Shown: positions 1 to 8,217 of the stretch, piece after piece
Position numbering within the stretch: position 1 is the first letter of the stretch
Layout: each line of letters begins with the position of its first letter
Origin: an uncultured Acidimicrobiales bacterium
GTDB taxonomy: Bacteria; Actinomycetota; Acidimicrobiia; Acidimicrobiales; Aldehydirespiratoraceae
DNA length: 64,000 bases
Direction of reading: 5' to 3'
NCBI GenBank assembly: GCA_951812975.1
Contig: CATOTC010000001.1
Coordinates: forward strand, 900,001 to 964,000
Position numbers and translations under genes: made by a program
The notes under the pieces: generated by a model
What the model was told of the DNA's origin: nothing
Databases searched by the model: none
Seen by the model: the letters and a program-made list of their open reading frames with translations, nothing else

Positions 1-269
1 TCGGGTGCATTGTCGTGCGCATTTTGCGTAACCCGGGCGGCAGCGACCTGGGCCGCCGTTTTGCGGGCGCTGGAGCCACTGATCTGTTCGGCGGTGTCGT
101 CGACGACGTTCTGCACCAAGACGACGGCCAGGGCGGCTAGACCGGCGACGGCGGCGACGATGAGCAACCACTCCAGGGTGGTGAGCCCATCCTCACCGCG
201 GCGGCACAAGCCGCGTTCACGAGGCTCCTCATCCGCAGCTCCCGCTTTGTGAATGCAGCTATCGACCAT
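1..269 (-). CDS. Flp/Tad pilin-like small protein, cut by window edge
   Basis: Reading leftward from ATG at 269, the frame stays open to the window edge, so the C-terminus is missing. A strong ribosome site (AGGAGG, 275-280) lies just upstream. After about 35 polar residues comes GLTTLEWLLIV and then an Ala/Leu/Val stretch of about 20 residues, the layout of a class III (Flp-type) prepilin whose N-terminal leader is removed and whose hydrophobic stem packs the fibre. The same stem occurs in the products at 1097-1570 and 3895-4299, so this is one of three paralogues in the locus. The prepilin peptidase gene lies next to it on the same strand. Pilin-like is the safe call. Whether it is the major subunit or a minor one cannot be decided from the visible part. 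Confidence 0.7.
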   Translation of the reverse strand, partial: MVDSCIHKAGAADEEPRERGLCRRGEDGLTTLEWLLIVAAVAGLAALAVVLVQNVVDDTAEQISGSSARKTAAQVAAARVTQNAHDNAP

Positions 270-495
270 GTGCTCCTCCTAGAGACCGTTGAGTTGACTA
301 GCAACGCAGTCTAGCAGCATCCTCGAAATGACAGTTGGTGCTAGGTGTCCCCTGAGGTTGATCAACCTTGCTGAGGCTCCAATTGGTGCATCTCGGCACT
401 CACGGGCGCGGTATCGCGCCATGCGGTCCTCAAGAGGGGAGGACTTCTTCGTGTTCTGGTACAGACACCGAGGGTTGGTTGAGCAAGCCTGGGTA

Positions 496-999
496 TCAGC
501 GGGTGGGGCCTTTCGTCCACAGGAGGAAGGCGACCACCGAGGCAGTGCCAACTACAAGACCCGGGGCCCAGCGGACGGTGGCGGCGCGTCCGTGACGGAT
601 CACCGCGGCGATAGCGACCGGCCATTCCGCAAGGGCGCCAGCACACAGTGCCCACCAGGCCCACGGGAGACCCCACCAGGCGGCCAACAGGCTGTTGACA
701 ATGATGAGCCGCACATCGCCGAACCCAATCTTTCCGCCACGCCAGCGATAGACCACCTCCAGGAACAAACCGACAGAAACTGCTCCCGCCAGAGCCCAAC
801 CCAGCCTCGGTACATCGTCGATCAACACAGCGGCGGCACCGAGAAGCCCGGCTGTCACAAAGCCCGTGATCCAACAGGCCCGGCGAGGGATGACGGCCTC
901 GCGCAGGTCGGTCACCGAAACGTAGATTCCCATCACCGCCCAGACACCGACCGCAAGAAAAATCAAGGCATTGGCCAGCACAGGACCATGCTGGCACAT
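496..999 (-). CDS. A24-type prepilin peptidase (TadV/CpaA-like)
   Basis: This is a 167-residue membrane protein. It carries the two aspartates of GxGD prepilin peptidases: Asp31 in SVTDLREAVIP and Asp95 in GFGDVRL. The hydrophobic segments around them match the short TadV/CpaA class that lacks the methylase domain. The enzyme would trim the leaders of the pilin-like proteins in this locus at the inner face of the membrane. I chose ATG at 999 because a longer frame, up to 1182, would run over the start and upstream region of the divergent gene at 1097. The C-terminal half is Trp-rich and basic. Function is well supported by the motifs and neighbours. The exact start is less certain. Confidence 0.8.
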   Translation of the reverse strand: MCQHGPVLANALIFLAVGVWAVMGIYVSVTDLREAVIPRRACWITGFVTAGLLGAAAVLIDDVPRLGWALAGAVSVGLFLEVVYRWRGGKIGFGDVRLIIVNSLLAAWWGLPWAWWALCAGALAEWPVAIAAVIRHGRAATVRWAPGLVVGTASVVAFLLWTKGPTR

Positions 1000-1096
1000 C
1001 ACCGATAGGGCACGGAAACCGTCTGCGCTGTCACACACCCGTGCTAGCGTGACGCTGCGCTTCAGTTTATAGCGGGCGGGGGCCGCAGGAGACAAG

Positions 1097-1570
1097 ATGA
1101 GCGAGCACACCCTGGTCACCTGCCGGTTCGGGCGAGCCAGACGGGACGAATCGGGTCTTGCGACTCTGGAGTGGCTGATCATCGTGGGTGCCGTCGCGGC
1201 GTTGGCCGTATTGGCGGTCGTGCTGGTCTATGGCTTCGTGGAAGAGACCGGTGATCGTCTTGAGGCGCCCATCCCGCGTCTGACCGCCGCCCATGTGCAG
1301 GCAGCCGGAGTGGTTAACGAGGCAAAATCGGCTGAAGCCGAAGATTTCGCCACCTGGGATGACTGGGAGCAGCACTTCAGCGACAAGTGTGCGAGGATCG
1401 AGTTCACCATATTCGATGAACGGATCGCGGTCACCGGCAACGAGTTCACTCGTGCGCTAGGAGGCACCAGATTCGACTCCGCCGCGGCGAGCGCCGCGTC
1501 CGTTGCGGATCCTGATGCAGCGACGGCCACCAAAGCGCAAGCCCTGTGCGTGGTGGAACAACTCGCCTGA
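1097..1570 (+). CDS. Flp/Tad pilin-like protein with soluble C-terminal domain
   Basis: This 157-residue protein begins at ATG 1097, behind AGGAGA. Residues 19-45 repeat the stem of the paralogue at 1-269: SGLATLEWLIIV followed by an Ala/Val-rich helix. The rest is a mostly acidic soluble part with two cysteines (in DKCARIEF and QALCVVEQ) that could form a disulfide outside the cell. At this size it is longer than a typical major Flp pilin (50-70 residues), so a minor or pseudo-pilin role is more likely. It is transcribed opposite to most of the locus and divergently from the prepilin peptidase gene. The 97-bp gap between them probably holds both promoters. Confidence 0.65.
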   Translation: MSEHTLVTCRFGRARRDESGLATLEWLIIVGAVAALAVLAVVLVYGFVEETGDRLEAPIPRLTAAHVQAAGVVNEAKSAEAEDFATWDDWEQHFSDKCARIEFTIFDERIAVTGNEFTRALGGTRFDSAAASAASVADPDAATATKAQALCVVEQLA

Positions 1571-1577
1571 ACGGCGG

Positions 1578-1858
1578 GTCAGGTGTCGTTGGTGATGGCG
1601 CTGGTTGCGGTGTGGCCGGTGGAGGAGATGGGAGCGTTGCGAGGTCGCCGCCGGGGTCGCCTGGGTGTCGGGCGGGGAGTCGCACGGTGAAGGTGTCGTC
1701 ATATCAACGGTGGTGTCTGAAGTTGTTGGTATCCCCATGGTTGTGGCGGTCTGGCCGGCGATGACCATTGCGGTGCCGGTCACCGCGGTGTAGTCGCTGT
1801 CGACGACTGTGGCGATGTCGTCGGCCATGGTGTAGGGCACGGTCACCTTCGTCTGCAC
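1578..1858 (-). other. Gap with possible decayed small gene, Thr-rich
   Basis: No clear gene fills 1571-1886. On the minus strand, a frame from ATG 1858 has codon use like its neighbours for about 50 codons (a Thr-rich peptide starting MQTKVTVPYT). It then loses that character, while the next frame gains it and ends at a TGA at 1578 (tail TATSAITNDT). This pattern fits a small tail gene of the pilus cluster with a frameshift near 1660-1690. I recognise no family, and it could be chance in GC-rich DNA. Confidence 0.2.
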
Positions 1859-1886
1859 GAGCTTCCACGACCGACAGCTACAGCCG

Positions 1887-2411
1887 CTAATCCACCACGA
1901 CGATCTCAGTAGCCCATCCTTCGAAACTCACGTTCGGGAAGAAATGTCGTGTGGGCGCCACCGCACCGTCAGTGACACATTCTAGACTCACACCTATCAC
2001 ACCGAACCCTCGAGAACGACCCTGAAGCTCCGTCTCGAAGATTACCCACCGCTCGTCTACGAACCCGTCGCCTTCATGGTCACCCCCGCGTACGCCGCCG
2101 ACGCAAAGGAAATCCAAACCCGGCCGCGCCGACAGCATCTGCGCCACAACCTGTTCCCGCGCTGCAGAATCGTTCGGGTCGTCGCTGTAGAGAGCCGCCA
2201 CCGTCGCAGCCTCACCCGCAGCCAGATCGGTCACCAGAGCGACCCGACCACCCCGTCCCGCCCAAAGCACGAACAACACCAGCAACACTAGGACCGGCAG
2301 CACCAACACCAACTCCAACGACGCGCTGCCCCGCTCGCTACGAGCGCCGCCAACGTCAGCGAACTCCGCTGAGTCAATCACAACCTCGCGTCGGGGAGTG
2401 CCGTAGCCCAC
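1887..2411 (-). CDS. TadE-like pilus assembly protein
   Basis: This 174-residue protein has a short polar N-terminus, then RGSASLELVLVLPVLVLLVL, the typical TadE hydrophobic segment with the conserved Glu (residue 33) just inside it. The remaining 120 residues are predicted to lie outside the membrane and contain two cysteines (FLCVGG, LECVTD) that may pair. TadE-type proteins are pseudopilins, processed by the same peptidase as the Flp pilin and needed for pilus assembly. The gene starts 9 nt after the stop of the upstream TadG-like gene, so the two are probably co-transcribed. Family call is firm. The exact role in this pilus is inferred. Confidence 0.75.
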   Translation of the reverse strand: MGYGTPRREVVIDSAEFADVGGARSERGSASLELVLVLPVLVLLVLFVLWAGRGGRVALVTDLAAGEAATVAALYSDDPNDSAAREQVVAQMLSARPGLDFLCVGGVRGGDHEGDGFVDERWVIFETELQGRSRGFGVIGVSLECVTDGAVAPTRHFFPNVSFEGWATEIVVVD

Positions 2412-2420
2412 ATCGATACC

Positions 2421-3098
2421 TCAGTTGGTGAACACGGTGCGCGCCGGCGCCGAGTCAACTCTGAAGGGCGGATCGAACTCATCTGTACAGGGATCGCTCG
2501 GTGACCCTGAGGTCGTACTCTGGTTCAACATCGCCACCTGCTCACTGCCCATCCGCACACCGTCCGGCCATACCTGAGCCGCCGCCCAGCCGGCGTCCTG
2601 CCAATCTGCAGCCAGAGCCACGTACACGGCGATGCGAGTCTCCAAACTAGCGGAGATCACGCATCGGGCGCTAGACGCGGTGACCGCGCCGCTGTAGAAC
2701 CCCTCCCAGGAGTTTGCACGGATACCCAGATTGCCCAGGTCGCTGAGCCAATAACCGCCCCGACCAGTCCCGGGGTCGCCCAGCAACAATTCGCAAGCAG
2801 CCTTCAACTCATTCTCGTCAGGATTAGACGAGCCCAACGGTAGGCAATCGGGGGCGAACACGACCAGTTCCTCGTGGGTGGCACCGGTGCCGTCGAGCAG
2901 CACCACAGACAGGGCGGCCAGATCCGCAGCGGTCTCATCTATCGAGGATTCAGCAGCCAATCTTTGCGGACCTGCCATCGCTACTACTGCGGCGAACGCT
3001 GCGACCGGCGTCATGAGCACGACCCAGAGACTGATTGCTCCACCGGTCTGGTCGTGTCGGCGGAATTGCAGCTTCGAACCCTGAACAAGCGATCCCAT
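2421..3098 (-). CDS. TadG/TadE-like membrane-anchored protein
   Basis: The product has 225 residues. Start is ATG 3098, with GGGAGA four bases upstream; longer frames run into sequence antisense to the gene at 3274. Near the N-terminus, TGGAISLWVVLMTPVAAFAA resembles the Glu-poor hydrophobic segment of TadG/Flp-associated 'GAI' proteins. It is followed by AAESSIDETAADLAALSVVL, a stretch often seen in proteins annotated as putative Flp pilus-assembly TadE/G-like. The extracellular part has several Cys residues (CLPLGSS, CELLL, CVIS, CTDEF). It sits directly upstream of the TadE gene on the same strand. The function is taken from position and the membrane segment; no catalytic motif is seen. 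Confidence 0.55.
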   Translation of the reverse strand: MGSLVQGSKLQFRRHDQTGGAISLWVVLMTPVAAFAAVVAMAGPQRLAAESSIDETAADLAALSVVLLDGTGATHEELVVFAPDCLPLGSSNPDENELKAACELLLGDPGTGRGGYWLSDLGNLGIRANSWEGFYSGAVTASSARCVISASLETRIAVYVALAADWQDAGWAAAQVWPDGVRMGSEQVAMLNQSTTSGSPSDPCTDEFDPPFRVDSAPARTVFTN

Positions 3099-3273
3099 GA
3101 TTCTCCCTAGCAGACGCCCCGCCACTGAGCGCATGGGAGTCCAATCAGTATTCAACCAGTAGTCATCGCTCTCACTACTTGCCCCAACGGCCCGCGAACT
3201 ATAGCATCTCCACGCGGTACATTCATGAGATTCGTATGGACTCATCATCCAAGAATCAACACACTGGTCTGAC

Positions 3274-3861
3274 ATGAAGACGCACCAAGCAGGCCGCGAC
3301 GACAGGGGCGAGACCTTGGCATTCCTGGTATTGTGGCCGGTTCTGTTCGTGGTCATTCTGCTGCTATTGGTGCACACCTTCATCGTCGTCAACGCCCAGG
3401 CCGAGGCTGAGGTCGCAGCTTCTGCCGCACTGAAGGCCGCGTGGCGCGCCGCGGAGCGTTCGGACTTCCACACACAGCCGGTTGCAGAAAACGGCCTACT
3501 CGTCGACACGCCGTACACCGCCGCCGAACCGCATCCCCAGGTGCTGTCCATGGCAAACGCAGCGAAGGACGCTGCCGCGACAACCGCAGGACAACAACAG
3601 GGATGGCGCTGGTGGACCCAGGGCGCCACGGAGGTGCGAAGTGACTGGTGCAGGACCGGAACCGATAGCCGTCCCGGCGCCGGGAAGGCCGGGTGGGTGC
3701 AGATCAGAGTTGAAGGTGATGTCTTCGGACCGATGACGGCATTGTGGCCGGGCCGTCTCGACCGGGTCTACGCAGTGGCCAGAGGTCCGGCCGTACCCAA
3801 CAGCGCCCTTGACTTCAACGGCTTCGCTCTACCAGATCAAGACGACCTCGCAGTCTGCTGA
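3274..3861 (+). CDS. TadE-like pseudopilin
   Basis: This 195-residue protein begins with about 12 polar residues, then RGETLAFLVLWPVLFVVILL and a hydrophobic stretch of about 25 residues. After that come AQAEAEVAASAALKAAWRAA and a soluble domain with two cysteines (DWCRTG and the last residue). The membrane segment with a Glu near its start and the following Ala-rich helix are typical of TadE-like proteins. It is the only member of this locus besides 1097-1570 on the plus strand, and it converges on the pilin-like gene at 3895. No good ribosome site precedes the ATG, so translation may begin elsewhere or on a leaderless message. Confidence 0.6.
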   Translation: MKTHQAGRDDRGETLAFLVLWPVLFVVILLLLVHTFIVVNAQAEAEVAASAALKAAWRAAERSDFHTQPVAENGLLVDTPYTAAEPHPQVLSMANAAKDAAATTAGQQQGWRWWTQGATEVRSDWCRTGTDSRPGAGKAGWVQIRVEGDVFGPMTALWPGRLDRVYAVARGPAVPNSALDFNGFALPDQDDLAVC

Positions 3862-3890
3862 GTCTAACCCCCGACAAGAAACTTAGGCTC
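3860..3890. terminator. Possible bidirectional hairpin between convergent genes
   Basis: GAGTCTAA (3860-3867) and TTAGGCTC (3883-3890) pair with one mismatch across a 15-nt loop. The hairpin lies exactly between the ends of the convergent genes 3274-3861 and 3895-4299. There is no T-run, so the call rests on position and the inverted repeat only. Confidence 0.3.
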
Positions 3891-3894
3891 TAAA

Positions 3895-4299
3895 CTATAC
3901 GCGGCGTAGGACGCATCTTGCCAGTTCGTCCATTGATGGCTTGTGCCAGTCGCCATCCTGCACCACGTCGCTGTATTCGTTCGCCACATTTTGGCAGCGC
4001 ATCTTGAATACTTCATTCGTGGTGTCGTTGTAGTTGTCTGGGTTAGCCCGCACAATCTTTGTAGCTTCAAAAGCCACGATCGCCGCGGCAATCTCGGCAT
4101 CGGCAACACGAACATCGGGACGATCGGGTAGATCAGAAGAGTCATCGACAACAATCTGCACTGCCAACACCGAACCAGCCGCCAGAGCCGCGATCGCTCC
4201 CAGGATGAGCAGCCAATCCAGAGTCATCAGGCCAAGCTCGGCACGGAATGGACCTTTGGCCGGCCAGGGCGAACCCAAACGTCTACCCACCCACACCAC
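3895..4299 (-). CDS. Flp/Tad pilin-like protein, tail of tadC operon
   Basis: Residues 21-45 of this 134-residue protein read LGLMTLDWLLILGAIAALAA, the TLDW version of the stem found in the products at 1-269 and 1097-1570. A soluble part with two Cys residues (MRCQNV, ARCVLR) follows. It starts at ATG 4299, 17 nt inside the end of the TadC gene, so translation is likely coupled to it and the protein made together with the assembly platform. By length it is closer to a minor pilin than to a 50-70 residue major Flp subunit. The family call comes from the stem and the context; there is no full-length match I can name. Confidence 0.6.
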   Translation of the reverse strand: MVWVGRRLGSPWPAKGPFRAELGLMTLDWLLILGAIAALAAGSVLAVQIVVDDSSDLPDRPDVRVADAEIAAAIVAFEATKIVRANPDNYNDTTNEVFKMRCQNVANEYSDVVQDGDWHKPSMDELARCVLRRV

Positions 4300-5092
4300 C
4301 GCCGCCAGTCAAAAAGAAGAACGGCGGATACACCAGAATGCCCGCCAGAGCCAGAGCGATCCCAGTCGCAGGCAACACCACGATTTGCGCCCGACGTCCC
4401 GCTGCCTCACGCTCCCGCGAATTGGTGTCGTCCCAGAGGGTCTTCGCCGCAACCAGAACCGCCTCTGAAATACGGGTACCGCGCTCAGCGGCCAACCCCA
4501 AAGCTGAGACCACCGGCGTCAAAGTGTGGGTACCGTAACGCTCAACAATGTCGAGCAGACCCTCCCAAGCAGCGCGTCGTTCCTGTTGAGCGGCAACCAG
4601 AAAACGGTGCAGCAGTCTCCAACTCGGTCGCTTGCCCGTCTGCGCGGCAGCTAACATGGCCACAGACGGATCAACGCCGGCAGATACCTGCTGCGCAACA
4701 AGCATGATCCAAACCCGGATGACCTGGTCCAATTCCGCGCGGGCCTTCTTGGCAGTGTCGCGAACACCGAGCATCGGCAGGAACCAACCCATCGCAACCG
4801 CGCCGACCACCAACAGCGCAGTCCCTACAAGACCGCGACCCAACAATACGCTAGCGAATGGCCCGACAATCAAGCCGACGACCAAGCCAATCAAACGCTG
4901 CATCGAATAAGCCTCAGAGGTGATGCCCGCCAAACGCAGATTCTGTTCCTCACCCTCGTTGATAGCGGGAAGCAACTCCAACAACGACTCTCTGAAACTC
5001 GACGATCCCGGCGACCGAGGCGGCAAGAAAGCTGCAATCAGCACACCCAAGCCGACGACGAACATTGTCCCCGCAATCACCTCAGCGGTCAT
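4283..5092 (-). CDS. tadC: TadC-like inner-membrane platform protein (type II secretion F)
   Basis: This 269-residue protein starts at ATG 5092, sharing ATGA with the stop of the TadB gene. It has an N-terminal membrane segment (VIAGTMFVVGLGVLIAAFL), a central hydrophobic pair, then the T2SSF cytoplasmic helix bundle (about residues 110-230) with the usual RVWIMLVAQQVSAGVDPSVA pattern, and a last membrane segment near the C-terminus. TadB and TadC form the membrane platform on which the TadA ATPase acts to extrude the Flp pilus. The C-terminus ends in PPFFFLTGGGGVGG, a Gly-rich tail. Operon position and length fit the family well. Confidence 0.8.
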   Translation of the reverse strand: MTAEVIAGTMFVVGLGVLIAAFLPPRSPGSSSFRESLLELLPAINEGEEQNLRLAGITSEAYSMQRLIGLVVGLIVGPFASVLLGRGLVGTALLVVGAVAMGWFLPMLGVRDTAKKARAELDQVIRVWIMLVAQQVSAGVDPSVAMLAAAQTGKRPSWRLLHRFLVAAQQERRAAWEGLLDIVERYGTHTLTPVVSALGLAAERGTRISEAVLVAAKTLWDDTNSREREAAGRRAQIVVLPATGIALALAGILVYPPFFFLTGGGGVGG

Positions 5093-6006
5093 ATCGGATC
5101 CTTCGCCCGGTTCCGCCGCTTGGGCATCACCAGAATCGAGTACTCCTCGCGCACCACCGAGTGATACACGAGAAAAAAGGTCGATCCCAACAAGATCAAC
5201 GCAATCATCAAGAACACCAACTGCCCCGTACCGCTGCTGTAAGGATCGAAATAGGCGGGATTGTTGCGATACATGAGAACCACCACACCCGCGACCAGAC
5301 TCAATAACGCGATCGTCTGAGTCCAAAGTTGAACGACCGCCTCATTCTTGGCCCGGTACAAATTAACCACATCATTGATTCGACCGCAAAGGTCGAACAG
5401 CGGCTCTGCGATCGCACCACCCGCCGTCGCTGCCATGAGCAACCCCGCGGCAATTTCCGGCTCCCAGATCTTGCCAGCAGCGGCCAACTCGTCCATAGCG
5501 GCTTCCAACCCTTGAAGCTCCGCCGTGTCGGCGACTCTTGTTATAACCTGCTCCAGTTCACGAGGAGCATGATCCACACTCCCCTTGAGCGACTCCACAA
5601 GACCAGAACCCGAACGAGCCAACTCGGCGAGTTGGCGGCACCACAACGCCCAGGCCAACGCCTCACGCATCTGGCGCCGCCGCCGCGATGGCGCTGCCAT
5701 GAACGGAGGAAGCAACACTCCCATCCCGCCGATGAGCACGGCCATCCCCAAAAGATCAGTTGCGGACCAACCGATCAACGCCCCAGCGACGCCACCAATG
5801 ATCTGAACAATCCCTACGGCGCTAATGCTCCGCCGGGATTCAGCTTGGCGGGCTGATGTCCGCTCGGCTCGCTGACGTCTCGCCTCCGAATGCTTGGCAG
5901 CCGAACGGCGCGAATACTCCGCCCATTTCCGACTCATTGGCTCAGCAAAGACAGACAGAGCCAAGCCAACGGCGAACAAGACTCCGAAGATCAGCGTCAT
6001 GAGCAT
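5089..6006 (-). CDS. tadB: TadB-like inner-membrane platform protein (type II secretion F)
   Basis: This protein has 305 residues. An N-terminal membrane segment is followed by a very basic linker (about 35-60, many Arg), two more hydrophobic segments at about 62-105, the T2SSF domain at about 115-230 (CRQLAELARSGSGLVESLKG and later AAGLLMAATAGGAIAEPLFD), and two C-terminal membrane helices. It lies between the TadA ATPase gene (16 nt upstream) and TadC (4-nt overlap), the standard order. Its role is the membrane platform for pilus extrusion together with TadC. Confidence 0.8.
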   Translation of the reverse strand: MLMTLIFGVLFAVGLALSVFAEPMSRKWAEYSRRSAAKHSEARRQRAERTSARQAESRRSISAVGIVQIIGGVAGALIGWSATDLLGMAVLIGGMGVLLPPFMAAPSRRRRQMREALAWALWCRQLAELARSGSGLVESLKGSVDHAPRELEQVITRVADTAELQGLEAAMDELAAAGKIWEPEIAAGLLMAATAGGAIAEPLFDLCGRINDVVNLYRAKNEAVVQLWTQTIALLSLVAGVVVLMYRNNPAYFDPYSSGTGQLVFLMIALILLGSTFFLVYHSVVREEYSILVMPKRRNRAKDPI

Positions 6007-6021
6007 CGCGGATAAGTCCCC

Positions 6022-7290
6022 TTACCACCAACTCGACATGTCGAGACCAGCCTCCTCAACCCTCTCGGTCACCTCTGGATTTCGCGGTTGGTCAAGCAGT
6101 TCCAACGGGCCATCACGCTGACGGCGCCTAAAAATATCGTGCGTGTCGAAGCGGCCGCCCACTGAACCGAGCACCTCAGAAATGGTGTTCACGCCCCTGA
6201 ACCCCGTACGCGGATCGCCCCGCAAATGAACCACCAGATGGATCACCTCCGCCGCCTCCTGGACAAGGGCTGACTGCACGCCCGCTGCCCCCGAGGCCAA
6301 GCAGTAGCGCACCAGACGACTGAGTGCTTGACGAGCCGAAGACGCGTGGATAGTTGCCATCGAACCGTCAGAACCCGTACCGCACGCCGACAAGAACGTG
6401 GCCGCTTCCGAGCCCCTTAACTCGCCGACAATCACCCGGTCGGCCCCAGACCGCAACGACCGCTTGGCCAGTTCCTCCATTGTGATCTCCCCCGAACCGT
6501 CGCTGTTGGCCTCCCGAGTCTCAACAGAAAACGTCAACGGATGCGACTGCTCTAAGAACAACTCGAACGTCTGCTCCAGGGTGCAGACAATCTCCGAAGG
6601 ACCCACCTCGGCCAACAGCGCACGCAACAGCGTTGTCTTGCCAGCACCCAATGCTCCACACACCAGCACATTCGACGGTGACGGCGGTCTCACCGCGGCC
6701 CGCAGGAAGTCCGCAGCCTGCTCCGACAGCGACCCGCTCTCAACCAAGTCCTCAAGGCGAATCGAGCGGTGACGATGACAGCGGATCGTCAAGAACGGTG
6801 TGCCGCAAACTGCCATGGCCGCGAAAATTCGCTCGCCGGATCGCAGACGCAGGTCGAGTAACGGAGCCGACTGGTCAAACCGTCGCCCAGTTTGGCCATG
6901 CGTAGTTGCCAGATGGGAGATGTAGCGGATCATGTCGTCCTCGTCTTCGAACACCGGCTCCGACACATGTTCCTGATTCCCGCCCGACAAGCCCAGCACA
7001 GCATGGTTGGGGCCGAACACGTAAATGTTCTCCACATCCGAACGACTCAAGAAACGCTCCATCGGACCAGCACCGAGCAACGCCGTGAGTTGGTCCCACA
7101 TCCACTCCAAGTCCTCATCGGAGAGCACACGGCCCGAGGTGTGCAACTCCTTCGCCTCACAATTCCTGATCAGATCCTCGGCAACCCGATGACAGACCGC
7201 AGACACATCTTGGGCTTCGATCGCCGCGGCGATCCTCGAGTCCTGAATCTGCGGTTTTACCGTCTCCCAGATTTCTTCGCGCAGCGACAC
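6022..7290 (-). CDS. tadA: TadA/CpaF-type pilus assembly ATPase
   Basis: The 422-residue product has an N-terminal domain (about 1-150) typical of CpaF/TadA, then the secretion ATPase core: Walker A GALGAGKTT at 212-220, an acidic box around EIVCTLEQTFEL, Walker B-like RVIVGELRG and the TIHASSARQALSRL histidine-box region. The hexameric enzyme would power Flp pilus assembly at the cytoplasmic face of the TadB/TadC platform. It starts 3 nt before the next gene's stop upstream (7293) and is clearly part of the same transcript. All key motifs are present, so it should be active. Confidence 0.9.
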   Translation of the reverse strand: MSLREEIWETVKPQIQDSRIAAAIEAQDVSAVCHRVAEDLIRNCEAKELHTSGRVLSDEDLEWMWDQLTALLGAGPMERFLSRSDVENIYVFGPNHAVLGLSGGNQEHVSEPVFEDEDDMIRYISHLATTHGQTGRRFDQSAPLLDLRLRSGERIFAAMAVCGTPFLTIRCHRHRSIRLEDLVESGSLSEQAADFLRAAVRPPSPSNVLVCGALGAGKTTLLRALLAEVGPSEIVCTLEQTFELFLEQSHPLTFSVETREANSDGSGEITMEELAKRSLRSGADRVIVGELRGSEAATFLSACGTGSDGSMATIHASSARQALSRLVRYCLASGAAGVQSALVQEAAEVIHLVVHLRGDPRTGFRGVNTISEVLGSVGGRFDTHDIFRRRQRDGPLELLDQPRNPEVTERVEEAGLDMSSWW

Positions 7291-7292
7291 GG

Positions 7293-8213
7293 CTACACCT
7301 CCATTTCCCCGCGACGCGGGGCCACGAAGCGGTCGGACGTCCCCTCGGGACTTCCGTTGGTGAGCGTGAGGACCGCCCCAACACCGCGATCACCCTCGGG
7401 CGCGTTGTTCCTTGTCGCCGCAGACACCTCTGCGACGTTGCGTGACACGGTGCCATCATTGAGATTCGACAACCGCCAAAGACGCTCCGAAACCCTGTCA
7501 AACCGCCGAAAGAACTCCCGACCCTTGCGGCCGCGCTGCATACGAAGCAGCCTCTCATCTGTGATCTGAGGCAACCGGCCCTCCAAGTACAGCTTGGTGA
7601 TACCCATAGCCTCGTTGTCTCCAACAGCCGCCGAATCGCCAACAATGACTAGGGCGCGTTGCTGGGACGAGCTATCGGGACTCATCGCCAATAAACCGCA
7701 CGCATCACAAAGAGACCGCAGCGAATTCAACTCCTCACGCGAATTCGCAGGCGCCAAGAACGCCAAAGCCGGCAACGCCTTCAATAACGGCGCCTGGGCA
7801 TCGTCTGGCGACTTCAGCGACGACGCAAGGACAATGGTCCGCTGTCGATTGATCTCGGCGAGGTCACTGACCCGCTCCTCAAGCCATCTCGTCGCAATTT
7901 GCCTTCCTTCAGGATGGTTAGGCCCGAACAGTGCCCAAAGCGACCCCGTCCCGGTGCCGAGGCTGAAACAATGCTCAGCCGTCAGACTCAAGTTCAGGGG
8001 CTTGCGAGCCGTGATCAGTGAGGGAAGGCCGCGAATCTCAGGCCTGTATTCAGAGCGCATCGCCGCCCCTGCACGTTCAGCAAGCGGCTCACCGACCGTG
8101 GTCGCGTCGATGAACAGCACATGTCGCCCGACACCAGCCCAGAGCCTGGCCATTGACAGCCCCACAGACCCGGCATCGAGGCAAGAACCCTCGGCTGAGA
8201 CGACACCTAACAT
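7293..8213 (-). CDS. TadZ/CpaE-like ParA-family protein with degenerate P-loop
   Basis: This 306-residue protein sits between the RcpC/CpaB-like gene and tadA, where TadZ/CpaE normally lies. I chose ATG 8213 because GGGGTGA lies 4-5 nt upstream and it follows the CpaB stop at 8218. The N-terminus has the ParA/MinD strand-loop-helix layout (LGVVSAEGSCLDAGSVGLSM followed by GRHVLFIDATTVGEPLAE), but the GKGGxGKT loop is replaced by a sequence without lysine. ATP binding is therefore doubtful. TadZ proteins position the pilus machinery at the pole, and many have lost hydrolysis. The C-terminal 60 residues are Arg-rich and then disordered. Family is assigned from fold pattern and position, not from a conserved active site. 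Confidence 0.6.
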   Translation of the reverse strand: MLGVVSAEGSCLDAGSVGLSMARLWAGVGRHVLFIDATTVGEPLAERAGAAMRSEYRPEIRGLPSLITARKPLNLSLTAEHCFSLGTGTGSLWALFGPNHPEGRQIATRWLEERVSDLAEINRQRTIVLASSLKSPDDAQAPLLKALPALAFLAPANSREELNSLRSLCDACGLLAMSPDSSSQQRALVIVGDSAAVGDNEAMGITKLYLEGRLPQITDERLLRMQRGRKGREFFRRFDRVSERLWRLSNLNDGTVSRNVAEVSAATRNNAPEGDRGVGAVLTLTNGSPEGTSDRFVAPRRGEMEV

Positions 8214-8217
8214 TTGA

